Shown here: in pieces, positions 1 to 10,686 of the stretch
Numbering within the stretch: the first letter of the stretch is position 1
How the letters are laid out: every line of letters begins with the position of its first letter
NCBI GenBank assembly: GCA_947174665.1
Contig: CAMWJV010000004.1
Span: 1-64,000 of the forward strand
Source of the DNA: an uncultured Lachnospiraceae bacterium
GTDB lineage: Bacteria > Bacillota > Clostridia > Lachnospirales > Lachnospiraceae
Direction: 5' to 3'
Length of the DNA stretch: 64,000 nt
Position numbers and translations under genes: made by a program
Notes under the pieces: model-generated
Told to the model about the DNA's origin: nothing
Databases searched by the model: none
The model's input: the letters and a program-made list of their open reading frames with translations, nothing else

Positions 1-110
1 TAACTTCCACCCCCGAAGCAGCCCCCCTGTCCCATGAAATGCCTGACCGCAGACCGGATTCCCGCCGCCAGAATCACAGCAATAATTGCAATGATAATCA
101 CATTTTCCAT
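1..110 (-). CDS. FeoB-associated Cys-rich/Gly-rich small membrane protein, second copy (3' end outside window)
   Basis: Reverse translation from ATG at 110: MENVIIIAIIAVILAAGIRSAVRHFMGQGGCFGGGS..., parallels the MENFIIIVILL... protein next to it. Confidence 0.6.
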   Translation of the reverse strand, partial: MENVIIIAIIAVILAAGIRSAVRHFMGQGGCFGGGS

Positions 111-208
111 ATGTCATTCTCCCTGCTTCCGGCGAAAAAAAACTCCCTGACCGGTGCTTTCTGCCCGGCCCGGAAGTTTTTCACACCGCCTCTGAATTAA
201 TCTTATTA

Positions 209-397
209 TCATCTATTCGTTTTTTCGCTCATCCCACGTTGACTACCGTGGTACTCACCGCCGCATTGTCCGCTGCCGCACTGTTTGGCATAGGGACAGC
301 CTATGCAGGTTTCACCCCGCTTTTTTGCTTTATACAGGTAAAATATTATACCGCTCACAATACACAGAAGAATCACAATGATAATAAAATTCTCCAT
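209..397 (-). CDS. FeoB-associated Cys-rich membrane protein
   Basis: MENFIIIVILLCIVSGIIFYLYKAKKRGETCIGCPYAKQCGSGQCGG; one TM plus Cys-rich tail, directly downstream of feoB. Confidence 0.8.
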   Translation of the reverse strand: MENFIIIVILLCIVSGIIFYLYKAKKRGETCIGCPYAKQCGSGQCGGEYHGSQRGMSEKTNR

Positions 398-425
398 ACT
401 GACCTCCATACAAGTTCATCTCACA

Positions 426-2435
426 CTAAACTGCCAGAGCATATTCTGCTTTCAACTGCCTGTTAGTCCTTGCAATAAGCGCTGCAACCACGGCCACTAT
501 AACCGCCACAGCCACAAGCCCGGAGGCAGCTGCTCCAACATTTAACATTCCGGGTGCCGTGATAAGCGTACCGATGGTATATACCAGATAACCAACCGTA
601 TAGCCTACACCCAGCTGAAGTCCGATACCGGCCCAGACCCATTTTGCACTCTTCATCTCAGAATTCATTGCACCGATTGCCGCAAAGCAGGGCGGGGTGT
701 AAAGGTTAAACATAAGATATGCAAGCGCCGCCGCCTTTGTGATACCTATGATAGCTGCCGCTTCACTGCCTGAGCCCACCAGTTCAAGTTCTTCCACATC
801 AATCAGGTTCTCAAGACCGACAAAGCATACCGCCAATGTTCCCACCACATTTTCTTTTGCAATAAATCCGGTAACTGCCGCCGCTGCCAGCTGCCAGCTC
901 AGAACGCCCACGATGGGCACCAGCAGATAAGCGAAAGGCGTGGCAATAGACGCCAGAATAGAAGAGCTTGCCGCGCCCGGTTCATCCCCTACCGCTGTCA
1001 GCGTCCAGGTAAAGGTCTGCATGATCTGAACTACCGTATTGCACAGCAGGATGATGGTAGCTGCCTTGACAATATAAGCCCATCCACGATTGCACATTGC
1101 CTTAAACGCGCCCCACAGGGAGGGAAGCTTATACTCAGGCAGCTCAATGATGAAGAAGGACTTCCTTGCCTTGTAACCTGCAATCTTGTTTACCAGCAGA
1201 GCCCCCAGGAAAATCAGGACGATGCCGGAAAGATACATCACCGCGCTGACCCAGCCTGCACCGTCAAAGAAGGAGCCTGCAAAGAGAGCAATGACGGGAA
1301 TCTTTGCACCACATGGCATAAAAGGTGTGAGCATCGCAGTAGCTCTGCGTTCACGTTCGTTGCGGATGGTACGACTGGCCATGATTCCGGGGACTCCGCA
1401 GCCGATACCAATGACAAAAGGAATCACGGACTTTCCGGAAAGCCCCACCTTTTTGAAAATGGGGTCAAGCACAACCGCCACCCTTGACATATATCCGCAA
1501 TCTTCCAGAAGAGCAATCAGGAAAAACATTACCATGACTAAGGGCAGAAATCCGATGACTGCGATCACACCGCCGATCACGCCATCCACCAGCAGCGCCG
1601 ACAGCAGCGGAGAGGCATCCTCCAGCAGTCCTCCCACCCATTCCTGGAATGTCTCCAGCCAGCCCACCAGGGTATCAGCGAAAAAGGGACCCACCCAGGC
1701 CTGAGAAATCTCAAACACCAGAAACATCACAACGGCAAAGATGGGTATTCCCAGCCACTTATTTGTCAAAACCGCGTCTATCTTATCATTAATATTCTTC
1801 TCTTTGGTCAGAACCTTACGGGTCTCAACTTCTTTTACAATCTTATTTACAAAGTCAAAGCGCTTACGATCAGCCGCCTCAACGGCGCTTTTATCCGTCA
1901 GATCAACATCGCCCTGGCTGTAGGGGGCCTTCTGGCGTGTGTTCGCATGGGACGCTGCCGCCTCCACCACTTCTTTCAGTCCCTCTGTAGAGGTGGAAAC
2001 AGTATTTATCACCGGGCACCCAAGCTTCTCAGAGAGGGCAGTTGTGTTAATCTTTGTTTCTTTCTTTTGGTTAATGTCGCTCTTATTCAGGGCAACTACC
2101 ACGGGAATGCCCAGTTCCAAAAGCTGCGTTGTAAAGAAAAGACTGCGGCTCAAATTGCTGGCATCCACGATGTTGATGATAACATCCGGGTTCTCCTTCT
2201 TTACATAGGCGCTGGTGATGCTCTCCTCACTGGTAAAAGGGGACATAGAGTAAGCGCCGGGAAGATCAACTGCAATCAACTGCTCATCTCCCGCATAATA
2301 TGCCTTTTTGATGGGATGCTCCTTCTTGTCTACTGTGACACCCGCCCAGTTTCCCACCTTCTCATTGCGCCCTGTCAGGGCATTGTACATTGTAGTCTTG
2401 CCGGAATTGGGGTTACCGGTCAATGCGATTCTCAT
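426..2435 (-). CDS. feoB: Ferrous iron transport protein B
   Basis: G1 motif GNPNSGKTTMYNALTG, DLPGAYSM, multi-TM C-terminus; start moved to MRIALTGN, which has an AAGGAGGG SD. Confidence 0.95.
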   Translation of the reverse strand: MRIALTGNPNSGKTTMYNALTGRNEKVGNWAGVTVDKKEHPIKKAYYAGDEQLIAVDLPGAYSMSPFTSEESITSAYVKKENPDVIINIVDASNLSRSLFFTTQLLELGIPVVVALNKSDINQKKETKINTTALSEKLGCPVINTVSTSTEGLKEVVEAAASHANTRQKAPYSQGDVDLTDKSAVEAADRKRFDFVNKIVKEVETRKVLTKEKNINDKIDAVLTNKWLGIPIFAVVMFLVFEISQAWVGPFFADTLVGWLETFQEWVGGLLEDASPLLSALLVDGVIGGVIAVIGFLPLVMVMFFLIALLEDCGYMSRVAVVLDPIFKKVGLSGKSVIPFVIGIGCGVPGIMASRTIRNERERRATAMLTPFMPCGAKIPVIALFAGSFFDGAGWVSAVMYLSGIVLIFLGALLVNKIAGYKARKSFFIIELPEYKLPSLWGAFKAMCNRGWAYIVKAATIILLCNTVVQIMQTFTWTLTAVGDEPGAASSSILASIATPFAYLLVPIVGVLSWQLAAAAVTGFIAKENVVGTLAVCFVGLENLIDVEELELVGSGSEAAAIIGITKAAALAYLMFNLYTPPCFAAIGAMNSEMKSAKWVWAGIGLQLGVGYTVGYLVYTIGTLITAPGMLNVGAAASGLVAVAVIVAVVAALIARTNRQLKAEYALAV

Positions 2436-2504
2436 AGGAATTCCCTCCTTCAAAACTTTTAACTTTATGCTAATCCTCTCGGAATTAGTTTTAGAAAACA
2501 TATA

Positions 2505-2518
2505 TTAGATATTACTAA
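2505..2518. promoter_or_regulatory. Operator-like palindrome TTAG-N6-CTAA upstream of feoB
   Basis: TTAGATATTACTAA; same half-sites as two copies upstream of feoA. Confidence 0.5.
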
Positions 2519-2537
2519 CCACTATGTAAAAATAATA

Positions 2538-2587
2538 GTTACAGTTCAGTCATGCCACTTATAAATTCTGCATGGCCGAACTGTAAC
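2538..2587. repeat. Small inverted repeat GTTACAGTTC...GAACTGTAAC between feoA and feoB
   Basis: Perfect 10-bp arms, inner CATGC/GCATG. Confidence 0.6.
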
Positions 2588-2601
2588 AAATAATCTGTCA
2601 A

Positions 2602-2814
2602 TCAGACGCAGATAGCCTCGGCCAGCTGGTTGTCAATATTATATCTTCCGTCTTTAATAGAAACGACACAGCCGCCCTTCAAGCGGGAAACTACTGTGAT
2701 CGTCTCTCCGCTGTAACACCCAAGCGAAAACAGAAAGGCGCTTAATTCCTCGTCACCTGTTTCAACCTGTTGAATAACATATTCAGTTCCCTCTGCAGCA
2801 TCCTTCAAAGTCAT
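2602..2814 (-). CDS. feoA: Ferrous iron transport protein A (FeoA, SH3-like)
   Basis: MTLKDAAEGTEYVIQQVETGDEELSAFLFSLGCYSGETITVVSRLKGGCVVSIKDGRYNIDNQLAEAI; adjacent to feoB. Confidence 0.85.
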   Translation of the reverse strand: MTLKDAAEGTEYVIQQVETGDEELSAFLFSLGCYSGETITVVSRLKGGCVVSIKDGRYNIDNQLAEAICV

Positions 2815-2887
2815 ATACACACCCCCTGTGTACCTCAACGCATATTTCACATGCCCGTCAGTATCGGTTATAAGCAGCTAAGTACAA

Positions 2888-2940
2888 TTAGCAATCACTA
2901 ACTATGGCATTTAAAAAGTGGTTAGCATTTACTAACCACT
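2888..2940. promoter_or_regulatory. Two tandem operator-like sites TTAG-N6-CTAA upstream of feoA
   Basis: TTAGCAATCACTAA (2888-2901) and AGTGGTTAGCATTTACTAACCACT (2917-2940, perfect 9-bp arms), centres 34 bp apart. Confidence 0.6.
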
Positions 2941-2999
2941 AATATATTACTCATTTCCGGAAGTTTTGTCAACCCCTAAAATATATTTTTTGTAACTGT

Positions 3000-4466
3000 T
3001 CAGCGGTGCTTCCATGTGGTTCTTGAAAACAGGATCAAAATAGGGAATATCTCCAGCCTTCCTGCCAGCATATCCATGATCAGCACCAGCTTGGAAAAAA
3101 TGCTGTAAGACGCAAAATTGCATGTGGGCCCCACCATCTCAAAACCGGGTCCGATATTATTGAAGCATGCAAGCACTGCTGAGATATTGGTAGTGATAGA
3201 AAAACCGTCTATGGAAATGAGCAGAAAACTCGCGCCTATGATGATGGCATATGCCGCCAGATAGGCATTTATATTCTGCAAAACCTTCTCACTAATGGGG
3301 TTCCCATTCATGCGTACGATTTCTATCTTCTGGGGGTGCACCACCTTCCGCACGCTTCTGCTAAGACTCTTAATCACCAAAAGCATCCTGCCGCACTTAA
3401 AGCCGCCGCCTGTACTGCCTGCGCTGGCACCTATCACCATCAGACACAGCAAAATCGCCTTGGAAAATCCCGGCCATAAATCGTAGTCCGTAGTGGCAAA
3501 GCCGGTGGTAGTCACAATGGAAGCAACCTGAAAAGCCGCATGCCGGATGGTTTCGCCCAGAGTTCCATAGAAGCTTTTCAAATTCAGTACGATCAAAAGA
3601 ATGCTTCCCGCCACAACTCCCAGATACAGCCTAAGCTCTTCATCCTTGAACACTGCTTTAAACTGCCGGATGATCAGCATATAATAGCAGCTGAAGTTCA
3701 CACCAAACAACAACATAAACACGGTACACACATTCTGGATATAGGGACTAAAGCCTGCCATGCTGTCATTCCGCACGCCAAAACCGCCTGTTCCCGCCGT
3801 TCCGAGGCCTATACACACGGATTCAAACAGAGACATACCCCCAATCAGCAGGAAAATAACATTCAAAATGGTGAGAACGATATAAAGCAAATACAGGATT
3901 CCCGCCGTTTTTTTCATCCTGGGTACAAGCTTCCCCACATTAGGTCCGGGGCTTTCCGCCCGAAGCAGATGCATGGTAAAGCCGTTGTCGCTGCCTCCCA
4001 CAGAGGAGATAGCCAACAGGAATACCAGAACTCCCATGCCGCCCAGCCAGTGACTGAAGCTCCGCCAATACAAAATTCCTTTCGGCAGGTCCTCCACTGC
4101 AGGCAGAATGGATGCTCCTGTAGTGGTAAAGCCTGAAACAATCTCAAAAAAAGCGTCAATAAAGCCTGGAATTGCACCGGAAATGCAGAAAGGAAGGCAT
4201 CCCAGCAGACTCATTATCAGCCAGCTGATTCCCACACAGGCAAGGCCCTCCCTGGCATAAAATTTGTTTTTGGACCCACGGCAGATCCATATCAGCAGCC
4301 AGGATACCGCAAGTATGATAACCAGACTCCACACAAACCCACGGACAGAGTCAAGCTCCTTCTCAAACAGACTGATCAACAGTGCCGGCACCATGAATAC
4401 CCCTTCCACCATCAGTATTCTGCCGACAAATCTTCCCATCATTTTATAATTCATGGCATTTCTCAC
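3000..4466 (-). CDS. trkH: TrkH/KtrB family potassium uptake channel subunit
   Basis: Multi-TM protein with repeated selectivity-filter-like TTTGAS / GTAGTGGFG / TTTGFATTDY / STGGGFK segments. Confidence 0.9.
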   Translation of the reverse strand: MRNAMNYKMMGRFVGRILMVEGVFMVPALLISLFEKELDSVRGFVWSLVIILAVSWLLIWICRGSKNKFYAREGLACVGISWLIMSLLGCLPFCISGAIPGFIDAFFEIVSGFTTTGASILPAVEDLPKGILYWRSFSHWLGGMGVLVFLLAISSVGGSDNGFTMHLLRAESPGPNVGKLVPRMKKTAGILYLLYIVLTILNVIFLLIGGMSLFESVCIGLGTAGTGGFGVRNDSMAGFSPYIQNVCTVFMLLFGVNFSCYYMLIIRQFKAVFKDEELRLYLGVVAGSILLIVLNLKSFYGTLGETIRHAAFQVASIVTTTGFATTDYDLWPGFSKAILLCLMVIGASAGSTGGGFKCGRMLLVIKSLSRSVRKVVHPQKIEIVRMNGNPISEKVLQNINAYLAAYAIIIGASFLLISIDGFSITTNISAVLACFNNIGPGFEMVGPTCNFASYSIFSKLVLIMDMLAGRLEIFPILILFSRTTWKHR

Positions 4467-4481
4467 CTATTTTACTCACAG

Positions 4482-5840
4482 CTATTCAAAAATATCATTG
4501 AGCTGATATATTCCCCTCTCCCCGTCCGTCACAATGATCAGGTTATCTCCCCGCTCAAAGAAGGAATCACCGCCGGGAATCTCCTGCCGGGACCCCTTGG
4601 TAATACATACCACCAGGACGCCCTTTTTCAGCTTCAAATTCTTCAGCGGCTCTCCGCAATGCCGGGTGTTTTCGTCCACCGTAAACTCCATTGCCTCCAT
4701 CTGTCCGTCCGCAATGGTATGCACCGTCAGAGCGGCACCGGTCTGGTTTTTCATTGCGCGCACATAGCGCACAATGGTGTTGCAGCAGAGCACCTTGGGG
4801 CTGATGACGCTGCCCAGTGCCAGATTGCCCAAAATATTGGTATTGTCCATACGCCCCAGCTTTGTAATGACCTGAGGTACACCGCAGCTGGTGCCGTACA
4901 GAGATATAACCATGTTCAACTCGTCCAATCCTGTCATAGTCACCAGAGCATCGCAATCCGCAATACCCTCGCTCTCCAGCAGGAACTGGCTGCTGGCATC
5001 CCCTTGTATGATACACGCTCCGGGCAGCATTGCCGCCAGATTTTCACACCTGCTCTGATCCCGCTCTATGAGCTGCACTCCGATTCCGCTGTTCAGCAGC
5101 AGCTTTGCAAGATAGTAGCTGACCCGCCCGCCGCCGCACAAAATCACACGCTTTACCTTATGAGTAATGATCCCCAGGTTCTTCAGCAGCAATGTCAATG
5201 TGTCCGCCGGTGCCGTCACAAAAATCCTGTCCCCCTCCCGAAGGACAAAGTTTCCATCCGGAGCTACCGCGGTTCCTTTCCGCAATACCGCGCAGACCAG
5301 AATTTTACACTTGACAATGCTGTTCATATCGTTCAGCGCTACATTGCAGAGCTTACTTTTCTCATCAAGCCTCAGTTCCACGATCTCTACTCTGCCCCTT
5401 GCAAAGGTATCCCGCTTCAGAAATCCCGGATATCGCAGAAGCCTGGCTGCCTCCGCGGCCGCCTGCTTCTCCGGATTCACCGCCATGGAGAGCGCAAACA
5501 TCCCCCGCATGGCATAAATCTGCTCGGTATACTCAGGATTCCGCACTCTGGCTATAGTGTGTATTTTCGGATTCATGCCATGAGCGGTCATACAACACAA
5601 CAGATTGATCTCATCCGCCCCTGCCATGGCAATCAGTAAATCCGCTTCTTTTACGCCGGCCTGTTTCAATACATCCATGGACGCGCAGTTTCCCTGCACC
5701 ACCATGACATCATATCTCTCCTCGCTTAATTCCAACGCATTAGGGTTGGAATCTATCAGGGTCAGGTCATCCCCCTCAGCCGAAAGCTGCCTGGTCAGGG
5801 TAGCTCCCATTTTGCCGTCCCCGGCAATGATTATTTTCAC
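4482..5840 (-). CDS. trkA: Trk potassium uptake regulatory subunit TrkA (two RCK domains)
   Basis: MKIIIAGDGKMGATLTRQLSAEGDDLTLIDSN Rossmann motif, duplicated TrkA_N/TrkA_C layout. Confidence 0.9.
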   Translation of the reverse strand: MKIIIAGDGKMGATLTRQLSAEGDDLTLIDSNPNALELSEERYDVMVVQGNCASMDVLKQAGVKEADLLIAMAGADEINLLCCMTAHGMNPKIHTIARVRNPEYTEQIYAMRGMFALSMAVNPEKQAAAEAARLLRYPGFLKRDTFARGRVEIVELRLDEKSKLCNVALNDMNSIVKCKILVCAVLRKGTAVAPDGNFVLREGDRIFVTAPADTLTLLLKNLGIITHKVKRVILCGGGRVSYYLAKLLLNSGIGVQLIERDQSRCENLAAMLPGACIIQGDASSQFLLESEGIADCDALVTMTGLDELNMVISLYGTSCGVPQVITKLGRMDNTNILGNLALGSVISPKVLCCNTIVRYVRAMKNQTGAALTVHTIADGQMEAMEFTVDENTRHCGEPLKNLKLKKGVLVVCITKGSRQEIPGGDSFFERGDNLIIVTDGERGIYQLNDIFE

Positions 5841-5890
5841 GGCTTTTCGCTCCTTTTCTAGTAACTTTCAGACATGCCGCCCGCGGTGGT

Positions 5891-6721
5891 TCAGATTTCG
5901 AAGCCCTTCAGCAGTCTGATCTCCGCCTCATATCCCTCCAGCTCATTTGGTGTTTCCAGATAAAAGGGCAGACATTTTAGCTTGGGATGATTCACTATCC
6001 TTCGGAAAGCTTCCAAACCGATATGTCCCTGCCCGATCTTCTCATGCCTGTCCTTATGTGCTCCGCATGGGTTCATGGAGTCATTGAGGTGAACTGCCTT
6101 CAACCGTTCCAGACCCACAATGCTGTCAAACTCCTGAAGCACCCGGTCCAGGTTCTCTACAATGTCATAGCCGCCGTCCCATACATGACAGGTATCCAGA
6201 CAGACTCCCATCTTTTCCGACAGTTCCACCCTGTCGATCACGGCACGCAGTTCTTCAAAGCTGCGTCCCACCTCACTTCCTTTTCCCGCCATAGTCTCCA
6301 AAAGCACGGTGGTGCCCATCTCCGGCCACAGCGTCTGATTCAGTACATCGGCAATCAGGCGGATGCCTTCCTCCGCCCCCTGTCCTACATGACTGCCGGG
6401 ATGAAAATTATACATGGCTCCCGGGATCATCTCCAGCTTTTTTAAATCATCCGCAAAGGTCTCCAGCGCAAATTCCCTGGTGCGCGGCTCCTTGGCACAG
6501 GCATTCAGGGTATAAGGCGCATGGGCCAGCGGCATGGCAATTCCTGCCTGGCAAAAAAAATCCAGCATGGCCTGCACATCCGCTTTCTGCCACTCCTTCG
6601 CCGCCCCTCCCCTAGGATTTCTGGTAAAAAACTGAAAGGTAGAGGCTCCTATAGATTCCGCCGTCTTCGCCATGGCAAGAAATCCTTTGGAGGACGACAG
6701 ATGACATCCGATTCTCAACAT
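5891..6721 (-). CDS. nfo: Deoxyribonuclease IV (AP endonuclease)
   Basis: [21 protein letters not shown]..., [52 protein letters not shown]. Confidence 0.93.
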   Translation of the reverse strand: MLRIGCHLSSSKGFLAMAKTAESIGASTFQFFTRNPRGGAAKEWQKADVQAMLDFFCQAGIAMPLAHAPYTLNACAKEPRTREFALETFADDLKKLEMIPGAMYNFHPGSHVGQGAEEGIRLIADVLNQTLWPEMGTTVLLETMAGKGSEVGRSFEELRAVIDRVELSEKMGVCLDTCHVWDGGYDIVENLDRVLQEFDSIVGLERLKAVHLNDSMNPCGAHKDRHEKIGQGHIGLEAFRRIVNHPKLKCLPFYLETPNELEGYEAEIRLLKGFEI

Positions 6722-6746
6722 ATTCTTTACTCCCTTTTCATTCCGC

Positions 6747-8006
6747 TTACGGAATAATCCTGCGCACCGCCAGTATGGTCCGGTACTGCGCCCGGCTGAC
6801 CTTGATCCCGGTCTTTGCACTGCTGGCATGTACGATCATGCCGCTGCCGATATACATTGCCACATGCCCGTCATAACAGATCAAGTCGCCCGGCTGAGCA
6901 TTTTCATAGGTCACTCCCGTCCCGGCACTCCTCTGCTGATAGGAAGTCCTGGGTATACTATATCCGAATTCCTGATAAACCCTGTAAGTAAATCCGGAGC
7001 AGTCTGCGCCGTTTGTCAGGCTGGTCCCTCCTGACACATAGGGATTGCCCACATACTGGCATGCAAACTTGGCAATCTTCTTGCCCAGATCACTCCCCGA
7101 TGCACTGTCGATGATGGCCGTGTAACTGGTGGTGGCAATCGTCCTATTGGCCGCATTCTGCGCTGCCTGCAGCTGTTTCAGCTTCTGCTGGTCCTGCTGA
7201 AGCAGCCTTTTTGCCACCGCTGCCTCTCTCTGAGCCTTCTCAATCTCCGCCTCATAATTTGCGGATTCCTGCTTCTTTCTCGCCAGCTTCACATCCAGGT
7301 CAGCCTTTAAATCCTGCAGTTCATCCTTGTCCGCCATCAGCCCCAGCTTGTCCTGCTCCAGGCTGTCACGCTGTTCCTCCAGTTCGGCTTTCTCCAGCTC
7401 CAGCTGATCCCAGAGGTCATGCACCAGTTCCTTTGCCTCCATATATGCTTCCAGCCTGCCCATGCTGTACTCATATACCTTCTCAATGTAATCCATCTGG
7501 TTCAAAATGTCGGAAAGTCCCTTGCCCTCCAGAATAGAAGTCAGGTATGACACTTCCTGGTTCTCATACACCATGCGGGTACAGTCTATCATATTCTGCC
7601 TCTGGGTCTCTTCCCGCTCTACGGCTGCATAGTATTCCGTCTCCGTGGCTTCTATCTGTATCTGCTTGTCCACGATCTGGCTTCCCTTCTCGGCAAGCTG
7701 TAGTTCCTTCTCCTCAATCTGATCCGTCAGTACCCCGATGCTGGCCAAGGTATTAATTATCTCCCCATTCAGATCGGAAATCTGCTCCTCAATCAGGTCC
7801 TGCTCATCCTCCAGACCCGAAATCTGGTTAATGAGAGCCTGTATCTCCTCCTCACGCTGACGGATATTCTCCTGAACCTCCCCGATAGAGGTAGCTTCCG
7901 CCACCATAGACTCGTTGGAAACATAACAGACCGCTCCGGCAGTCAAACCGATAACCAACATACAGCTTATGTATTTTGTAATGTTTTGTCCGATGTATTT
8001 TCTCAT
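6747..8006 (-). CDS. C40 (NlpC/P60) peptidoglycan endopeptidase with N-terminal coiled coil
   Basis: Long coiled coil followed by [26 protein letters not shown]...[15 protein letters not shown]. Confidence 0.9.
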   Translation of the reverse strand: MRKYIGQNITKYISCMLVIGLTAGAVCYVSNESMVAEATSIGEVQENIRQREEEIQALINQISGLEDEQDLIEEQISDLNGEIINTLASIGVLTDQIEEKELQLAEKGSQIVDKQIQIEATETEYYAAVEREETQRQNMIDCTRMVYENQEVSYLTSILEGKGLSDILNQMDYIEKVYEYSMGRLEAYMEAKELVHDLWDQLELEKAELEEQRDSLEQDKLGLMADKDELQDLKADLDVKLARKKQESANYEAEIEKAQREAAVAKRLLQQDQQKLKQLQAAQNAANRTIATTSYTAIIDSASGSDLGKKIAKFACQYVGNPYVSGGTSLTNGADCSGFTYRVYQEFGYSIPRTSYQQRSAGTGVTYENAQPGDLICYDGHVAMYIGSGMIVHASSAKTGIKVSRAQYRTILAVRRIIP

Positions 8007-8082
8007 GCAAAAAGCATACCACATTTCAGTATGCTTTTCACCTGTAAAATTATTAAGATTTTTTCCGTTATTGAGCCGGGCT

Positions 8083-9474
8083 CTACAACTCGCAGTTATT
8101 AACTGTTCTGGGGAATGGCACTACATCGCGGATGTTGCCCATTCCGGTAAGGTACATGACACACCTCTCAAAGCCCAGTCCGAAGCCTGCATGGCGCACG
8201 GAGCCGTATCTGCGCAAATCAAGGTAGAAGCCATAGTCTTCCTTATTCAGGCCAAGTTCCTCCATTCTCTGCTCCAGAACCTCCAGCTTATCCTCCCTCT
8301 GGCTGCCGCCGATGATCTCACCGATTCCCGGCACCAGACAATCCATAGCCGCAACGGTTTTGCCATCCTCATTCAGCTTCATATAAAACGCCTTGATCTC
8401 CTTGGGGTAATCTGTCACAAACACGGGGCGCTTAAACACCTCCTCCGTGAGATAACGCTCATGCTCAGTCTGCAGATCACAGCCCCAGAATACCTTATAG
8501 TCAAAAGCATCGTTATGCTTCTCCAGAATCTCGATGGCCTCAGTGTAGGTCACATGTCCGAAATCGGAGTTTGCCACATGCTCCAGCCGCTCGATCAGTC
8601 CCTTGTCTACAAACTGATTAAAGAACGCCATCTCCTCCGGCGCATTCTCCAGCACATAACGGATAATGTATTTCAGCATACTCTCCGCCAGCAGCATATC
8701 ATCCTTCAGATCCGCAAACGCCATCTCCGGCTCGATCATCCAGAACTCCGCCGCGTGGCGGGTAGTGTTGGAATTTTCAGCCCGGAAGGTGGGACCGAAG
8801 GTATATACATTCTTAAACGCAAAGGCATAGGTTTCCACATTCAGCTGCCCGCTGACGGTAAGGTTGGTAGCCTTTCCGAAGAAGTCCTGGCTGAAATCCA
8901 CCCTGCCATCATCGGTTTTCGGCACGTTCTCCAGATCCAGGGTAGTCACCTGGAACATCTCGCCTGCGCCCTCACAGTCGCTCCCCGTGATCAGAGGCGT
9001 GTGCACATAGACAAAGTTCCTCTCCATGAAAAAGCTGTGGATTGCATATGCAATCAAAGAACGCACCCGAAACACCGCCTGAAAAGTGTTCGTTCTGGGG
9101 CGCAGATGAGAGATAGTGCGCAGATACTCAAAGGTATGGCGCTTCTTCTGCAGGGGATAGTCTGCAGTGGAAGGGCCCTCCACCAAAACCTCAGCCGCCT
9201 GCATCTCAAAGGGCTGCTTTGCGTCCGGAGTCGCCACGATAGTGCCGGTGATCACCAGCGCGGCACCCACGTTCATCTTGCAAAGCTCCTGAAAATTGGG
9301 CAGCTTCTCCCCATATACTACCTGCAGCGGTTCAAAAAAGGTTCCGTCGTTGATAACCAGAAATCCGAAATTTTTGGAATCTCTGTTGCTGCGGACCCAG
9401 CCGCCCACGGTGACCTCCCTGCCGATATAATTTTCCCGATCGCGGTAAAGCTCCCTGATGTCTGTTAAATCCAT
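8083..9474 (-). CDS. asnS: Asparagine--tRNA ligase
   Basis: OB-fold N-terminus [23 protein letters not shown]; class II motifs [21 protein letters not shown] and [28 protein letters not shown]. Confidence 0.95.
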   Translation of the reverse strand: MDLTDIRELYRDRENYIGREVTVGGWVRSNRDSKNFGFLVINDGTFFEPLQVVYGEKLPNFQELCKMNVGAALVITGTIVATPDAKQPFEMQAAEVLVEGPSTADYPLQKKRHTFEYLRTISHLRPRTNTFQAVFRVRSLIAYAIHSFFMERNFVYVHTPLITGSDCEGAGEMFQVTTLDLENVPKTDDGRVDFSQDFFGKATNLTVSGQLNVETYAFAFKNVYTFGPTFRAENSNTTRHAAEFWMIEPEMAFADLKDDMLLAESMLKYIIRYVLENAPEEMAFFNQFVDKGLIERLEHVANSDFGHVTYTEAIEILEKHNDAFDYKVFWGCDLQTEHERYLTEEVFKRPVFVTDYPKEIKAFYMKLNEDGKTVAAMDCLVPGIGEIIGGSQREDKLEVLEQRMEELGLNKEDYGFYLDLRRYGSVRHAGFGLGFERCVMYLTGMGNIRDVVPFPRTVNNCEL

Positions 9475-9543
9475 GATCCTGACTCATCCTCCTTTATTCT
9501 TGCTATTCTCATTTCTATTCCAGTTCCTGTTCTCATCCGATAA

Positions 9544-10611
9544 TCACTGTTTCGCCTCGTTGATAACCGTCTTCTCCATCAGATACTCCAAAACCTTTTC
9601 GTTCATGTAGTCATTGCGGTAGTCTTCCCTGTCGCCATTGCCCACATACTCCTCCACCGAGGCATATCCTTCCGCTTCAGCGTCCTCCTGAAGCCTGGTC
9701 TCCAGTTCCTCATCGCTGATCTTCAGACCTTCTCTGTTGGCAATGGCCTGCAGCATCAGATCCTGTTTCAGGTATTCCTCAGCATACTGGTTGACCACAC
9801 TCTGACTGTTGGATCCGTAGAAATATGCCGCATACTGTTCCAAAGTCAGCTGATAGCTGTAAGCGTACATCTCAAGGACCTGAGACCACATCTTCCGGTA
9901 TGATTCCAGCTTCTCCTCCGGCAGCTCCCTGAACTCGCATCTCTCCATCAGAATATCTATAATGCCGCTCTGCACGTCATATTCATACTCGGAATACAGA
10001 TAGTCATAGGCATACTGGTGAAACTCTGCCACGGTGTCCACGCCATTGAAGGGCATAGTTTCCACCACTGCGTCCTCCATATCCGCCTCTTCCACCCACA
10101 CAGGCCGGATACACCTTACGGTGACCGTGAACACTACCGGTGCACCGGCCAGCTCCGTATTGCCGTAGCTTTCAGGGAAACTCAGATTCAGATCTACGGT
10201 CTCGCCCGGCATGACACCCACAAGTCCATCCTCAAAACCGTCAATAAACTGTCTGCTGCCGATGGTAAGGGTGGCGTTCTGAGCCGTTCCCCCCGCAAAG
10301 GCAACACCATCTTTTTTTCCTTCATAATCGATAAAAACAGTATCTCCTGTTGCCACCGCCCGGTCTGTAATACCACCGTACTCCGGCGTAACATAATTGA
10401 TATAGGTGTTGCTCATCACCTCTTTCAGATCTTCCTCATCCACCCCGATCACATCCACAGTGACTTCAAAGCTGCTGTAATCCCCCAGTGTCACATATTT
10501 ATCCACCTTCATCTGGTTCAGCGGCTTGCTTGGGTCATTGTCATTACCACAGCCTGCCATCAGAACTGCTGCCGCCAGCGCGGCGATCATTCCCGCAAAT
10601 TTCTTTTTCAT
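9544..10611 (-). CDS. Trigger factor-like FKBP-type peptidyl-prolyl isomerase lipoprotein
   Basis: Lipobox AAVLMAGCGN; FKBP segment GDTVFIDYEGKKDGVAFAGG...GSRQFIDGFEDGLVGVMPGE; trigger-factor-like C-terminus. Confidence 0.8.
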   Translation of the reverse strand: MKKKFAGMIAALAAAVLMAGCGNDNDPSKPLNQMKVDKYVTLGDYSSFEVTVDVIGVDEEDLKEVMSNTYINYVTPEYGGITDRAVATGDTVFIDYEGKKDGVAFAGGTAQNATLTIGSRQFIDGFEDGLVGVMPGETVDLNLSFPESYGNTELAGAPVVFTVTVRCIRPVWVEEADMEDAVVETMPFNGVDTVAEFHQYAYDYLYSEYEYDVQSGIIDILMERCEFRELPEEKLESYRKMWSQVLEMYAYSYQLTLEQYAAYFYGSNSQSVVNQYAEEYLKQDLMLQAIANREGLKISDEELETRLQEDAEAEGYASVEEYVGNGDREDYRNDYMNEKVLEYLMEKTVINEAKQ

Positions 10612-10686
10612 AATCTCCTCACTCTCTGTTCTTTAAAATAAAAACATTCAGGCTATCATAATACCATGTCCCCGCACTTTTTGCAA

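Noticed and set aside
7969-9468. 499-aa plus-strand ORF opposite asnS
   Set aside because: Exact antisense of a confidently identified essential gene; low-complexity His/Leu/Gln-rich translation typical of shadow ORFs.
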